Shown piece after piece: positions 35,410 to 43,914 of a stretch of 64,000 nt of DNA (its first letter is position 1; every line of letters begins with the position of its first letter). Below the pieces are notes generated by a model. The model was not told where the DNA came from. It saw only the letters and a list, made by a program, of their open reading frames with translations, and made no database searches. The translations under genes and the position numbers were made by a program. The stretch comes from Lachnospiraceae bacterium C1.1 (GTDB taxonomy: Bacteria; Bacillota; Clostridia; Lachnospirales; Lachnospiraceae). The DNA lies in contig JAUISW010000001.1 in the NCBI GenBank assembly GCA_030434875.1, forward strand, positions 2,987,501 to 3,051,500, given 5' to 3'.

Positions 35410-36090
35410 TTACTTCTTATCTGCTTCCTTAAACAGCTTATCAATCATATCATCATCATACGAATAACTATCCTTAAGATCCTGCCGTATATCGTCATCC
35501 GAAGCATTGTACTTTCGACTGGTTTTAATCTGTTTTATTGCATTTTCTCGCGATACTTCGGCTGTTACTTCGGCTGTTACTTCGGCTTTTACTTCGGCTT
35601 TTACTTCTGCCTTTATCTCACGTCTTATACTCATTTCTCTATCCCACTGTTTCATAAGACTCCTCGTGACCTCCGTTTTGGACTTTACCTTTGTGACGAT
35701 CTCATCCAATACCTTTATATCATCGTTTTGAGCTGAGCGCTCTCCGGATACTATATATTTTAGCAGTTCCTGAACCTTTTTTCCATACGCCCTGTCTCCA
35801 AAATTCGGCTTTCGTTACAATTCAGTTGTCAGCCAATCTGCCAACTGAATTGCAACATTCGGGGCACCATTTTAAGTTTTTTGCTACGCAAAAAGGGTGC
35901 CCCTCAGCGTTGCATAAGTAATGCCTAAGCGCATCAAGAACATGCGCTAAGTCATTACTTAACTCCCACTTCATGTTCTTACGTAGCCAACAGCAAAGTG
36001 CTGGCTACTAACTGAATAGTAACCGGCTTTCCGTCTGCGTAAAGCATCTTTATAATAAATGCGGTCAAAAATTTATTTCAACGCTTAACT
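35410..36090 (-). pseudogene. Broken gene (nuclease/transposase-like tail) interrupted by a MITE
   Basis: The 3' part encodes a charged tail with repeats (IKAEVKAEVKAEVTAEVTAEV) after RAYGKKVQELLKYIVSGERS, ending FKEADKK. Such tails are typical of Rpn/PD-(D/E)XK nuclease-family transposases, so that family is my best guess. The frame stops at a TAA within an inserted element at 35814-36023. Removing the element and one copy of its 8-bp duplication restores the frame, reading KMLYADGKPNFGDRAYGKK across the join. Upstream of about 36090 another stop appears, so the 5' part is lost as well. Confidence 0.7.
35806..36031. mobile_element. MITE with 8-bp target duplication, copy 1
   Basis: A 210-bp non-coding element (35814-36023) begins GTTACAATTCAGTT and ends AACTGAATAGTAAC, an imperfect terminal inverted repeat of about 22 bp. 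It is flanked by the direct repeat CGGCTTTC (35806-35813 and 36024-36031). The interior is a chain of hairpins: GGGGCACC/GGTGCCCC, AAGTAATG/CATTACTT and GTAGCCA/TGGCTAC. A second member lies at 63110-63360. It encodes no transposase and so must be moved in trans. Confidence 0.88.
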
Positions 36091-36106
36091 TAATGACATT
36101 GGTTAG
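36063..36106. repeat. Short dispersed repeat, copy 2
   Basis: Partner of 33539-33582, sharing the identical core ATGACATTGGTTA and the flanking GGTCAAAAA. It lies between the MITE-interrupted gene and the secreted-protein gene. Confidence 0.45.
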
Positions 36107-36114
36107 TGGACTGT

Positions 36115-36159
36115 AATAATACCCCCCACTAAGATACAGCCTTAGTGGGGGGTATTATT
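36115..36159. terminator. Perfect 19-bp hairpin after the secreted-protein gene
   Basis: AATAATACCCCCCACTAAG and its exact reverse complement flank a 7-base loop, two bases from the stop codon of the secreted-protein gene. The stem is very long and the downstream T-run is weak on the minus side, so it is probably a terminator that also blocks 3' exonucleases. Confidence 0.7.
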
Positions 36160-36160
36160 C

Positions 36161-38491
36161 TTACTTTTTCGATACTATTTTGTACTTATAGATTTTGCGG
36201 GTTCCAAATTTGCTGTCAACTGCGTCGGCTCCGAATACGGCATAGATTTTTGCCTTTCCTCTGCCTTTTATGGTCACTTCTCCGGTCTCCTGGTCTACCG
36301 CTGCAACTGACGGCTTCGAGGAATACCATTTAGGGCTTATTGAGGTATTTCCGAGAAATTCATTTGCGCTGCGGGTCTTCCAGCTGTCTGAGTTTCCGGC
36401 TGTCACTCCGGTCACTACGAGCTTTTTCTGCTTTATGACCGGATTCTCGATAACCAGCGTGCAGCTGTCTATTGTCGCACCTGTATTTTTTTTCTTTGCC
36501 GTTATCGTGACAGTTCCGGCCTGCTTCTGGATCTTTATCACACCCTTGCGGCTTACCTTTGCAAGCTTTTTGTCTGACGTGGTGTATTTTATCTTTACAC
36601 CGGACGGCAGGCTCATGAGCTTTGCTGCGTCCACCCTCTGCCTTGTCACATATCCAGCTGCTGTGGATGCACTACTGCTGTCAGACGATTCCTTTACCGG
36701 ATCGGTATAGTAAAGTGCATAAGTCGAGCATCCTGTTATCTCGAAACTTATAGTTCCATCATCATTTGTAGTTGTTTCAATATATTCCGTTTCAGCTGTG
36801 CCATCATCATCTTCATGCTCACAACCGACATAAAACATCCTGTTTTCAGACTGAAGCTCTTCCGGTACCGCCATTGTTATCTTCACAGGATTGTCTTTAA
36901 ATCTCTGCTTGATCTTTCCGGCAGCACTATTCCCTATCTGTTTGTAAAGGGAAATGTCAAAGAGCATTCCGAAGGATGCACCGGATACGTTTTCCTTCAT
37001 TTTCTCGTCAATGTCAGAGTGGTCTGTATCATCATCTATGCCTTTTGTCTCCATGTAGATCAGGCACGATGCACCACCCTGTATGTCTTTCTGTTCATCC
37101 TCACTCAGTACTGCCTTTGCGAAATCCATATCGATGTTTTCAATCTTCCCTACCGGTGAACCGCTGCCTATCCTGGTTTCTGCCGTTACGGTTCCATTTC
37201 CTAAGTTCTCTTCAAACTTCTTTTCTGTATTTTCACCGTCATCCGCCTTCGCCATGATCTTGACTTCTCTACATTCCGGCTCAGTATCAATATGGTTGCT
37301 GTCAGCTTTTACCTTATACCATACGTAATAGGTTCCGGCTTCGGTTTTTGTAGGGATGGATGTGGTATAAAGGGATTCATCCGTCGGTGCAGTGTTCTCG
37401 GTGGTCACGGCGTAGTAGAGTGTGCCGCCCGTGGCAGTTCCGGCGGTTACAAGCTCCTGCGCAGAGCCGGTATAGGTCAAGCCCGTCTTAGCAGTCGGAG
37501 CCTTTGTAACCGTCGCAGTTTCCTTTTGTCCAAACGCTTTGATCGTAAGTTGCTGATTGTCCGAGGCCAGGCTTGTATCCGTTGCCTTTACCCGCACATA
37601 GTAGGTTCCGGGAACGAGACCTGTGATGTCGCTGCCTGTTCCAGCAGTCCAATCTGCCGCATCTGATTTCTTATACTCCATTGCAGTCGTAACGCCGGTT
37701 AGCGTTCCGTCGTTGTTGTCTGCGGTCGTGCAGTCCGTCGCGGCGGCTGTAGGCGCGTCCGGCGTTGTCTTTGCCGTCGGCGCGGTCAGCGCGATCGCGG
37801 CGTCAGCGGTCGGCGTTCCCGACACTGTGATCTGCGTGTAGCTGTCGCGGGTCACTTTTATCCCGCTAACCTCGGCAACGCTGTAATTTGTCGGGAAATA
37901 ATACCCATCGTCTGCGGTATAGACCACATCTGTCATAGCTTCGGTCAGTCCGATCTGTTCTGCATCGCCAGAACCTGCGGTCTTTGTCATATTGCTGCCG
38001 AGAGTAATGGTCACGCTATGGGTAGCCGCAGGCGTAACGTAGCCATATACCTCAATCTTTTTTATGCCCTTAGACGTATACGCCAAAATGGGGGTGCCAT
38101 TTACTTTCGGTGTCTTATCCTCTTCCGTGGTTTCCACTACAAATGGAGCCTCGCTGTCTGTTGCTGTACGATCTTGATCGTCATAGAATACGCATTTGGT
38201 GATGGTATATCCATCAGCAGGAGTGACAGTTGCAATAAAGCCATATCCCCACCAGCCCCAGCTAGCATTGTATGCTGAGCTCCCTCCTGCAGTATAACTG
38301 AATGAAACGGTTGCTACGTTCGATGTGCTGTAGCTGGCCTGTTCTTTGCCAGTTGCCGTAATTGTGGTTAGCAGCGTTTCGGTAGGTGCTGCATACGCCG
38401 TCAAACTCATCCCCGGCATCAGCCCGAAGACCATCGCCAGCGTGAGCAAAAAGCTCAGTAGCTTCCTTCCTAATTTTCGTTTTTTCTTCAT
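36161..38491 (-). CDS. Secreted Ig-like domain protein, 776 aa
   Basis: A surface or secreted protein. Residues 1-35 form a signal peptide: KKKRKLGRK, a hydrophobic core (LLSFLLTLAMVFGLMPG), and a likely cleavage site at TAYAA-P. The middle has Thr/Ala-rich modules (VRVKATDTSLASDNQQLTIKAF, TYYVWYKVKADSNH) of the fibronectin/MBG type. The C-terminus has bacterial Ig-like type 2 repeats (TTSDKKLAKVSRKGVIKIQKQ, WYSSKPSVAAVDQETGEVTI). There is no LPXTG motif and no obvious membrane anchor. AGGAGG lies seven bases before the ATG. It probably mediates adhesion or cell-wall interaction; the ligand is unknown. It is a singleton transcription unit between accessory elements. Confidence 0.85.
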   Translation of the reverse strand: MKKKRKLGRKLLSFLLTLAMVFGLMPGMSLTAYAAPTETLLTTITATGKEQASYSTSNVATVSFSYTAGGSSAYNASWGWWGYGFIATVTPADGYTITKCVFYDDQDRTATDSEAPFVVETTEEDKTPKVNGTPILAYTSKGIKKIEVYGYVTPAATHSVTITLGSNMTKTAGSGDAEQIGLTEAMTDVVYTADDGYYFPTNYSVAEVSGIKVTRDSYTQITVSGTPTADAAIALTAPTAKTTPDAPTAAATDCTTADNNDGTLTGVTTAMEYKKSDAADWTAGTGSDITGLVPGTYYVRVKATDTSLASDNQQLTIKAFGQKETATVTKAPTAKTGLTYTGSAQELVTAGTATGGTLYYAVTTENTAPTDESLYTTSIPTKTEAGTYYVWYKVKADSNHIDTEPECREVKIMAKADDGENTEKKFEENLGNGTVTAETRIGSGSPVGKIENIDMDFAKAVLSEDEQKDIQGGASCLIYMETKGIDDDTDHSDIDEKMKENVSGASFGMLFDISLYKQIGNSAAGKIKQRFKDNPVKITMAVPEELQSENRMFYVGCEHEDDDGTAETEYIETTTNDDGTISFEITGCSTYALYYTDPVKESSDSSSASTAAGYVTRQRVDAAKLMSLPSGVKIKYTTSDKKLAKVSRKGVIKIQKQAGTVTITAKKKNTGATIDSCTLVIENPVIKQKKLVVTGVTAGNSDSWKTRSANEFLGNTSISPKWYSSKPSVAAVDQETGEVTIKGRGKAKIYAVFGADAVDSKFGTRKIYKYKIVSKK

Positions 38492-38702
38492 GTGAAATCC
38501 TCCTTGAATTATTTTTTTGATATCATCGCATATAAGCTACAAATTGCTCCGCGCTTCGCGCTTTCGCAATTTTACAGGCATTCGCATTCCGCACTATCGT
38601 GCTACATGCTCATGTCCGTTGCCTTGTCTAATGAACAAATGCCCTTTCATGCAAGCATGAACTGCCCTTGTTCATTGACAAGAGCTTATACGCACAAATA
38701 AA

Positions 38703-38749
38703 AACCGCCTTACCTGACAGGGCATAATACCCCGTCAAGTAAGGCGGTT
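38703..38749. terminator. Long hairpin, probable terminator
   Basis: AACCGCCTTAC and GTAAGGCGGTT form a perfect 11-bp outer stem, continued inward by TGAC/GTCA and GGG/CCC. It is preceded by AAAA and has no adjacent gene end, so its role is uncertain. Confidence 0.5.
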
Positions 38750-38950
38750 ATCCATCACGAATATAGTATTCAGTTTCAAGCGCCTCGCTGTCGCAAGACG
38801 CAAAAAAGGGCGCAGTTAGCCTCTGCTCTGCTTGTGCAGAGCACTTAGCGAGTGCAAGCTGAAAGCGCAGCACGAGATTAGTGCGAGCCATGCACGCACA
38901 CTTAATGAGAGCAATCCAACGGCGCCGCTCGAATTTAGTGAGCGGGAACT

Positions 38951-38980
38951 GCTCTGCTCTGCTCTGCTCTGCTCTGCTCT
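38951..38980. repeat. Pentanucleotide microsatellite (GCTCT)6
   Basis: Six perfect units of GCTCT lie in non-coding DNA. The minus-strand frame across it (repeated AEQSR) has no start signal and is not taken as a gene. Slippage could change its length between strains. Confidence 0.9.
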
Positions 38981-39121
38981 AAGGAGCGTAGTTCTGTTCC
39001 GCATGACTGTCAAGCCCCCTACAAAAAAATTTTGGAAATCTACAATTTTTTTATCGGCAGGCTGCCCTGTTTATTTTAGTAAAATTTCAGATTATCCTCT
39101 CTGTTCCGTATTTTATACAGT

Positions 39122-40807
39122 TTATCCCTGCATTACTAATACTTCCTTCCCACTGAAAGCAAATCCGTACTTAAATATCCTCTCCGACGTAACACCTGCT
39201 GTCAGGAGTTCTTCATCATAGTGCCGCTCCTCTATCTGTTTCAGCGCGGATTTTGCCGTATCTTCCAGGCTCTTTTCATCATCGAAGGCATCAAGCACCT
39301 TAAACTCCATTATGATCCCGATATCCTTTTTTACATCTTTTGGCTTCAGCATCACATCATATCGTCCATAACCGCTCTCACGGTTTGATTCAAGGATGTA
39401 ATCGTCACCCAGCCCGACCATAAGTCCAAGCACGAGCCCATGATAGAATCTCTCCGGCTCTGCCTCCGAACCTGTCCTGCCTCCGTCAAAATAGCTGCAG
39501 GTTTTTAAGAGAAACTTATTCAGGAATTTGTTCATTCCCCTGACTTCGCATCTAAGCAGGGCTTTTACAAACTCATTATAAAGGGTACTCCCATTCCCCC
39601 TGAACCATCCCATGACCATTATGTTGAATATCCTTCTGATCTCATAGTTGGTCAGCCTGAGTTCGTATTCAGTCCCGCCGTACACATCCTTTTTGCTGAT
39701 GATCTTTAAATATCCCGTTGCCTGTAGGAGACTCCATACTGCAACCTCATTATCCTGCATCTCGCCGTATACCAGCTGTTCATCTATCGGCGTTGTTATG
39801 CTCTCCCTTCTGAGGAGCTTTTCAAAGCTCTCCTTTATCTCAGAGTCGCCCTCCCTTACAAGCTTTGATATCATGAAATTTGAGCTTGTATTCGCCCAAT
39901 AGGGTTCATACGATTTCTTTTTTAAAAAAGATATGATCGACCATGGGTTATAAATATCATCTGTATTTCCAAATTTAAATCCATCATACCATTCCTTAAC
40001 ATTCTCTTTCTCCGATGACAGTTCATAATTGTCGAGCGCATCAAAAACCTCTTTTTCTGTAAAGCCAAAACAGTCAGAGTACTCTTTCGAGGATGCTGTG
40101 ACAACATTTATATTATTCAGATCTGAAAAGAGCGATTCCCGGCTGACACGTGTGATTCCCGTGAGCAGTGCCTTCTGTAAATAAGGATTGGTTTTTAGCG
40201 CAGAATTGAACATATTCCTTACGAATTCCGTTATCTCATCCCAATAACCGCTCACGTATGCTTCCTGCATAGGAGTATCATATTCGTCTATCAGGAGGAT
40301 TACCTTACTGCCGTAATATGCACTCAGGCATTTGCAAAAATATCCGATGCAATCCGATGCAATATCCGCATTCATATCAATAGAAACCCTGTCAAAAAAG
40401 TCCCTATCCGCTTCATCAAGGCTTTCCTTAATGAACATCAGCTCCGACTTGAGCTGATTAAATATAAGGTTAAATTTTGTCAGTGCACTGGTAAAATTTT
40501 CGGATTTAACTTTTGCAAACGACACAAACAGAACCGGCCATTTCCCGCATTCCTGCATCATCTGAGGATTCTCTGAAACTTCAAGTCCCCTAAAAAGATC
40601 CTTACCGTTTCCCTGCCTTACCGAAAAGAACTTCTCAACCGTGCTCAGCATCAGTGTCTTTCCAAATCGGCGTGGACGGGTTATCAGCGTCACATCATCC
40701 TCACTGTTCCACCACTCCGTTATGAATTTTGATTTATCTATGTAAAACACATTTCTTTCCGCAATTTTTTCAAAATCCTGTATTCCAAGACCCACGGTTT
40801 TACGCAT
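39122..40807 (-). CDS. AAA-ATPase/PD-(D/E)XK nuclease protein, copy B
   Basis: Paralogue of the gene at 33696-35381, also 561 residues, with the same Walker A-like PRRFGKT, Walker B DEYD and E-x-K (MEFKV) motifs. From YEPYWANTSSN to the end only a handful of residues differ from copy A, and near-identity continues past the stop codon. The first 310 residues differ much more (for example SENFTSALTKFNLIFNQLKS against SSTYQDAMYKFNRIINLLLS). This mosaic pattern points to gene conversion or recombination. The IS200/IS605-like element lies directly upstream. Function unknown. Confidence 0.85.
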   Translation of the reverse strand: MRKTVGLGIQDFEKIAERNVFYIDKSKFITEWWNSEDDVTLITRPRRFGKTLMLSTVEKFFSVRQGNGKDLFRGLEVSENPQMMQECGKWPVLFVSFAKVKSENFTSALTKFNLIFNQLKSELMFIKESLDEADRDFFDRVSIDMNADIASDCIGYFCKCLSAYYGSKVILLIDEYDTPMQEAYVSGYWDEITEFVRNMFNSALKTNPYLQKALLTGITRVSRESLFSDLNNINVVTASSKEYSDCFGFTEKEVFDALDNYELSSEKENVKEWYDGFKFGNTDDIYNPWSIISFLKKKSYEPYWANTSSNFMISKLVREGDSEIKESFEKLLRRESITTPIDEQLVYGEMQDNEVAVWSLLQATGYLKIISKKDVYGGTEYELRLTNYEIRRIFNIMVMGWFRGNGSTLYNEFVKALLRCEVRGMNKFLNKFLLKTCSYFDGGRTGSEAEPERFYHGLVLGLMVGLGDDYILESNRESGYGRYDVMLKPKDVKKDIGIIMEFKVLDAFDDEKSLEDTAKSALKQIEERHYDEELLTAGVTSERIFKYGFAFSGKEVLVMQG

Positions 40808-40855
40808 TGCGCTGTCCCTCCTGCGTACATGTCATATGATGTCATTCTGACTGTA

Positions 40856-41049
40856 CCCACGGGCAAGCCCGTGGGGTTCTGATTGGCAAGTGTAGCTTGT
40901 AATCGTACATCATTTTCAGACTTTGGAGTTACAAGTGTAAATCTGTTTGAATCAGGACTTTTATTACCAAGTAGTCCAACGACCACATTAGCGGTAAATT
41001 TTTGCTTTTTAGCAAGGAAGTGCAGTCAATCTCCCTGATTATTAAGTTG
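40856..41049 (-). ncRNA. Probable omega RNA (reRNA) of tnpB
   Basis: The 190 bases from the tnpB stop to the terminal hairpin are non-coding. In TnpB systems this segment is transcribed as the guide RNA scaffold, with the guide coming from sequence just outside the element end. Placement supports this; the fold was not computed. Confidence 0.5.
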
Positions 41050-42660
41050 TTAAGCTATTTTAATACCGCTGTTTAATATTTTAAGTTTATTAGCCTTAAT
41101 CCAAGTGATTAGGGCTTTTTCTCTGTTGTATTGTTCCTCAAATTTTGCGTTGCATTTATTTTTATCTATATCATGTGTCATATGATCATAGCAGTATAGC
41201 AGGAACGATGAATACCAATCTCTCTGTACTTCAGTTCCATCATGTAGTTTAAACAATCTGTCGGACAGCTTCTTTTTTATATAATCATCTGCTGTATGGT
41301 CATACTGCGAAGCCCTGTAGTTGTTCGGGACTTCTATATATGTGCCACCTGTGGCTTTGAATTTCTTCTCTACATTTGACTGAAAACCTCCGGGACATCT
41401 GTTTTTTATGGATTTACCAAACCGCTTTTTCCTGTTAAATCTACCCTTGTCGTTCTTAGTGGTTTCCATGGCTCGCTTCATGAGCTTACTTGCATTTTTA
41501 GGCTCAGTAACAAATACATCTCCAAGACTCCGCAGGTGATTTACATCCTCGTTTATTGCAAGCTTTCTGTTTACAGCATTGATACGACATAATTCAGAAT
41601 GTCTGGCTCTCAGTTTCTTATAATGATCTGAGTATTTCCAAGTCTTATGACCTTTCTTTACAGTACCATCATCATTGTAATTTTGTGGGTTGGTTGCTCT
41701 CCTTGACCTGTCCATAGCACGATAAAGCTGACGTTCTTTCCGTTCGGAAGTCTGTATACTATTGCCACGCTCCGAAAGGTTCTTCAACCCTACCTCTATA
41801 TTAGAAGTGTAGGCAATGGTCTGAGTGCCAATATCCGCACCTATCATACCTTTGGCGTATTTATGACGGGGATTGCCATATTTATCGTATTTCGGTTTCG
41901 CCTTACCTTCAATAGTTAAGTGTAAATATACTCGGTATTTACCCCTTATCATTTTGGAAACGAGCGTGGTATAGCAAGGTCTGTATGTATCTACACAATA
42001 GGCATCTTCAATGAGTGTATTAACAGCTTTTTTATCCATAATCTCAGGTTCAGCAAGATAAGCTAAAACAGCCTTTACTTCGTCTGTTTGAAACCTGTCA
42101 TCTGCCTGTATCCCGAAAGTTGTCTTTCCAAGTTTGAATTGCAATCTATTATCTTTTACGGATATAGGAATACCACGGTTTATTTGTTTTGCCCGGATAC
42201 AAGGCAGTTCTCCATATTTTGAAAAATGGATGGTTTTACCATTACCATAAAGGCAATTTTCCATGCCTCGCCAAACATCTTCAGCTTTGGTTAGAGCAAA
42301 GACAGCATCGACACCATACTTTTTGCCTATTGGAATCATAGATTTTCTACAGTGATCCCATGTGACATTATAGGATTTCTGCATTTCATTAAGCTGATTA
42401 GCAAGAATTTTGCGTTTAGCTTTATCTTCTGTATTACCATACAGGGATAATAGTTTGCGATACCTCTTTGTACGAAAAAGCTGATCATAATTCTTTCTCA
42501 TAAGACCAACAAGTTCATTGCCTGTCTTGCGGATTTTATCAGAAAGGACCACGATCTTAAGCATATCAGAATAAGGCATATCAGTCTCAGCTACTAAAAT
42601 ATGCCTGTCAGAAAGTTTATGATATTGTTTCAGAATCTTCTTGTATTCTCCATCAATCAT
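41050..42660 (-). CDS. tnpB: TnpB-type RNA-guided nuclease lacking the zinc ribbon
   Basis: TnpB cuts DNA under guidance of an RNA from the element's end and helps retain the element. The 536 residues have the RuvC-type catalytic residues: D in MIGADIGTQTIAY (about 276), E in FVTEPKNASKL (about 386) and D in VQRDWYSSFLL (about 481). Between the last two, where most TnpB proteins have two CxxC pairs, the sequence reads ASQYDHTADDYIKKKLSDRLF with no CxxC. The active site thus looks intact while the zinc ribbon is gone. The protein is longer than the usual 350-450 residues. The ATG at 42660 overlaps tnpA. Confidence 0.8.
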   Translation of the reverse strand: MIDGEYKKILKQYHKLSDRHILVAETDMPYSDMLKIVVLSDKIRKTGNELVGLMRKNYDQLFRTKRYRKLLSLYGNTEDKAKRKILANQLNEMQKSYNVTWDHCRKSMIPIGKKYGVDAVFALTKAEDVWRGMENCLYGNGKTIHFSKYGELPCIRAKQINRGIPISVKDNRLQFKLGKTTFGIQADDRFQTDEVKAVLAYLAEPEIMDKKAVNTLIEDAYCVDTYRPCYTTLVSKMIRGKYRVYLHLTIEGKAKPKYDKYGNPRHKYAKGMIGADIGTQTIAYTSNIEVGLKNLSERGNSIQTSERKERQLYRAMDRSRRATNPQNYNDDGTVKKGHKTWKYSDHYKKLRARHSELCRINAVNRKLAINEDVNHLRSLGDVFVTEPKNASKLMKRAMETTKNDKGRFNRKKRFGKSIKNRCPGGFQSNVEKKFKATGGTYIEVPNNYRASQYDHTADDYIKKKLSDRLFKLHDGTEVQRDWYSSFLLYCYDHMTHDIDKNKCNAKFEEQYNREKALITWIKANKLKILNSGIKIA

Positions 42661-43066
42661 GATTTTTCTGCTCCTCAATGTATCTAATTACCGTAGCTTC
42701 GCTTATATGCCCTGCTGTTGATACAAAATATCCTTTTGACCACAAAACGCCGCATCTTGCATAGAATTGTTTAAGCTGCGGAAATGTCCTGAATAGTTCT
42801 ATTGCACTGATACTTTTAAGAGTTCTGACAACATCACATGGTGCAACAGTCTGTGGGACATCTATGAAAATATGTATATGGTCAGGCATTACTTCAAGTG
42901 CCTTAATACGATAATTATAATCATTACAGATTTTTTGAAGTATCAGCCTGAGTGTATCTTCAACATTACCTTTTAATACTGAAAATCTAAATTTAGGACA
43001 CCATATAATGTGGTACTGTATCAGATATTTGCAATGCGAAGCACTATGATATTGCTCCTCACTCAT
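42653..43066 (-). CDS. tnpA: IS200/IS605 family transposase TnpA
   Basis: Y1 HUH single-strand transposase that excises and inserts the element at its hairpin ends. The 137 residues show the HUH motif in MPDHIHIFI (H63, H65) and the catalytic Tyr in EATVIRYIEEQ (Y129). It overlaps the RHH gene upstream and tnpB downstream by a few bases each, so the three are probably co-translated. It looks intact. Confidence 0.95.
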   Translation of the reverse strand: MSEEQYHSASHCKYLIQYHIIWCPKFRFSVLKGNVEDTLRLILQKICNDYNYRIKALEVMPDHIHIFIDVPQTVAPCDVVRTLKSISAIELFRTFPQLKQFYARCGVLWSKGYFVSTAGHISEATVIRYIEEQKNHD

Positions 43067-43241
43067 TGTCCTTAACTCCTAACTGATATTTTTCCTGAAT
43101 CCCCCTACGCATCAGGTCAAGAAATGTTATGGTTTCACCTTCCTCAACGGAATAAATACGTGCAAGGTTTTCCAGTTCCTTTTTCCATTCGGAAGGAATA
43201 GAAATATTGATCTGTACGTTATTACTTTTAGGTCGTGCCAT
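43059..43241 (-). CDS. Small ribbon-helix-helix-like protein
   Basis: Sixty residues with the CopG/RHH pattern: a short basic N-terminal strand (NNVQINISIPSEW) followed by two helices (KKELENLARIYSVEEG, TFLDLMRRGIQEKYQ). RHH proteins usually bind operators as dimers, so it may repress the element's own genes. It lies between the hypothetical gene and tnpA inside the element. Standard IS605 elements do not carry such a gene. Confidence 0.7.
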   Translation of the reverse strand: MARPKSNNVQINISIPSEWKKELENLARIYSVEEGETITFLDLMRRGIQEKYQLGVKDNE

Positions 43242-43637
43242 CTATCTGCCCCTCCATACTTTCAATAATTCACCAGCTGTAAAATCGGGTTCCAAACTTT
43301 CTCCTCTTAAAAGATTTCTCACAAACTTTGCATCAAATTTATCGTCGGGAGCCATTGTACCTTTAGCAATCTCAAATGCATAGGAATCCATCAGTTTTAC
43401 AAAAGGCTTGTTCTTTTCCATCCATTGTTCAATATGTCGCTTTTTTGCAAGATGCTCCTTGTCTTTATTCTTGTCTCTATTTTTATATGCAAAAGCGGCA
43501 TATGCCTTTTGTGCTGTTTTATACCCATACCCCTGAGCATCATCAAGAACCTCACCGGTATCGGTTGACACTATACAATATCTCATTTCAAATGTGTCAT
43601 ATGCGGGAGAATTATTCCAAGGTTCTTCCTTGTCCAC
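43242..43637 (-). CDS. Hypothetical protein of the IS200/IS605-type element
   Basis: A 131-residue soluble, charged protein I do not recognise. It has a central Lys-rich stretch (NRDKNKDKEHLAKKRHIEQW) and begins with an acidic, aromatic segment (YDTFEMRYCIVSTDTGEVLDD). It is the first gene inside the hairpin-bounded element and abuts the RHH gene, so it is probably part of the same transcription unit. It may help transposition or regulation; nothing in the sequence shows how. Confidence 0.6.
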   Translation of the reverse strand: MDKEEPWNNSPAYDTFEMRYCIVSTDTGEVLDDAQGYGYKTAQKAYAAFAYKNRDKNKDKEHLAKKRHIEQWMEKNKPFVKLMDSYAFEIAKGTMAPDDKFDAKFVRNLLRGESLEPDFTAGELLKVWRGR

Positions 43638-43848
43638 AACTGCATCATGATGTGTGGTTACTTTGTATTGTATTGGATTGCTTTGTAGGTTTTATCCATA
43701 ATTTTTGTGTACCTCATGTATTCATTACATAGATTATATATTATTTCTATGTATGTGTCAAAAAGAAAACGGCTTCATCCCACAGGCGAGCCTGTGGGTT
43801 TTCGCCTACGTTAAGCTAAAATTTACTTTATAACATATATTCATTCCG

Positions 43849-43914
43849 GCAGCACTAAACCGTTCCGGTTCTGCCTCTGACGCATTCTTCGAGCCGTCAA
43901 AACAGCTGCCGGCT
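43849..43914 (-). pseudogene. Remnant of a third ATPase/nuclease gene
   Basis: Reading the minus strand from the trpA stop gives AGSCFDGSKNASEAEPERF, which matches CSYFDGGRTGSEAEPERF in the two full copies. Only about 22 codons are recognisable. It lies between trpA and the IS200/IS605-like element. Confidence 0.6.

Larger units (their letters stand above)
38530..39000. other. Hairpin-rich non-coding stretch
   Basis: The 630 bases between the secreted-protein gene and the second ATPase/nuclease gene hold no credible gene. They contain inverted repeats TTGT-TGAACAA/TTGTTCA-ACAA (38616-38683), GCTCTGC/GCAGAGC, GCACTT/GAGTGC and CCGCTC/GAGCGG. Its origin is unclear; it may be one or more decayed mobile repeats. 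Confidence 0.5.
40856..43798 (-). mobile_element. IS200/IS605-type element with four genes
   Basis: The element is bounded by two matching subterminal hairpins: CCCACGGG-CAAG-CCCGTGGG (40856-40875) and CCCACAGG-CGAG-CCTGTGGG (43779-43798). Between them, in minus-strand order, are a hypothetical gene, an RHH gene, tnpA and tnpB, then an untranslated segment. The last three genes overlap or abut. Such hairpins are what TnpA recognises. Exact ends cannot be fixed without an empty site. Confidence 0.8.

Noticed and set aside
38816-39013. Small Ser/Arg/Glu-rich protein on the minus strand
   Set aside because: It arises from the GCTCT microsatellite and has no ribosome binding site.
40738-40986. 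Small protein downstream of tnpB
   Set aside because: The frame lies in the element's untranslated end and hairpin, which is better explained as the omega RNA region.
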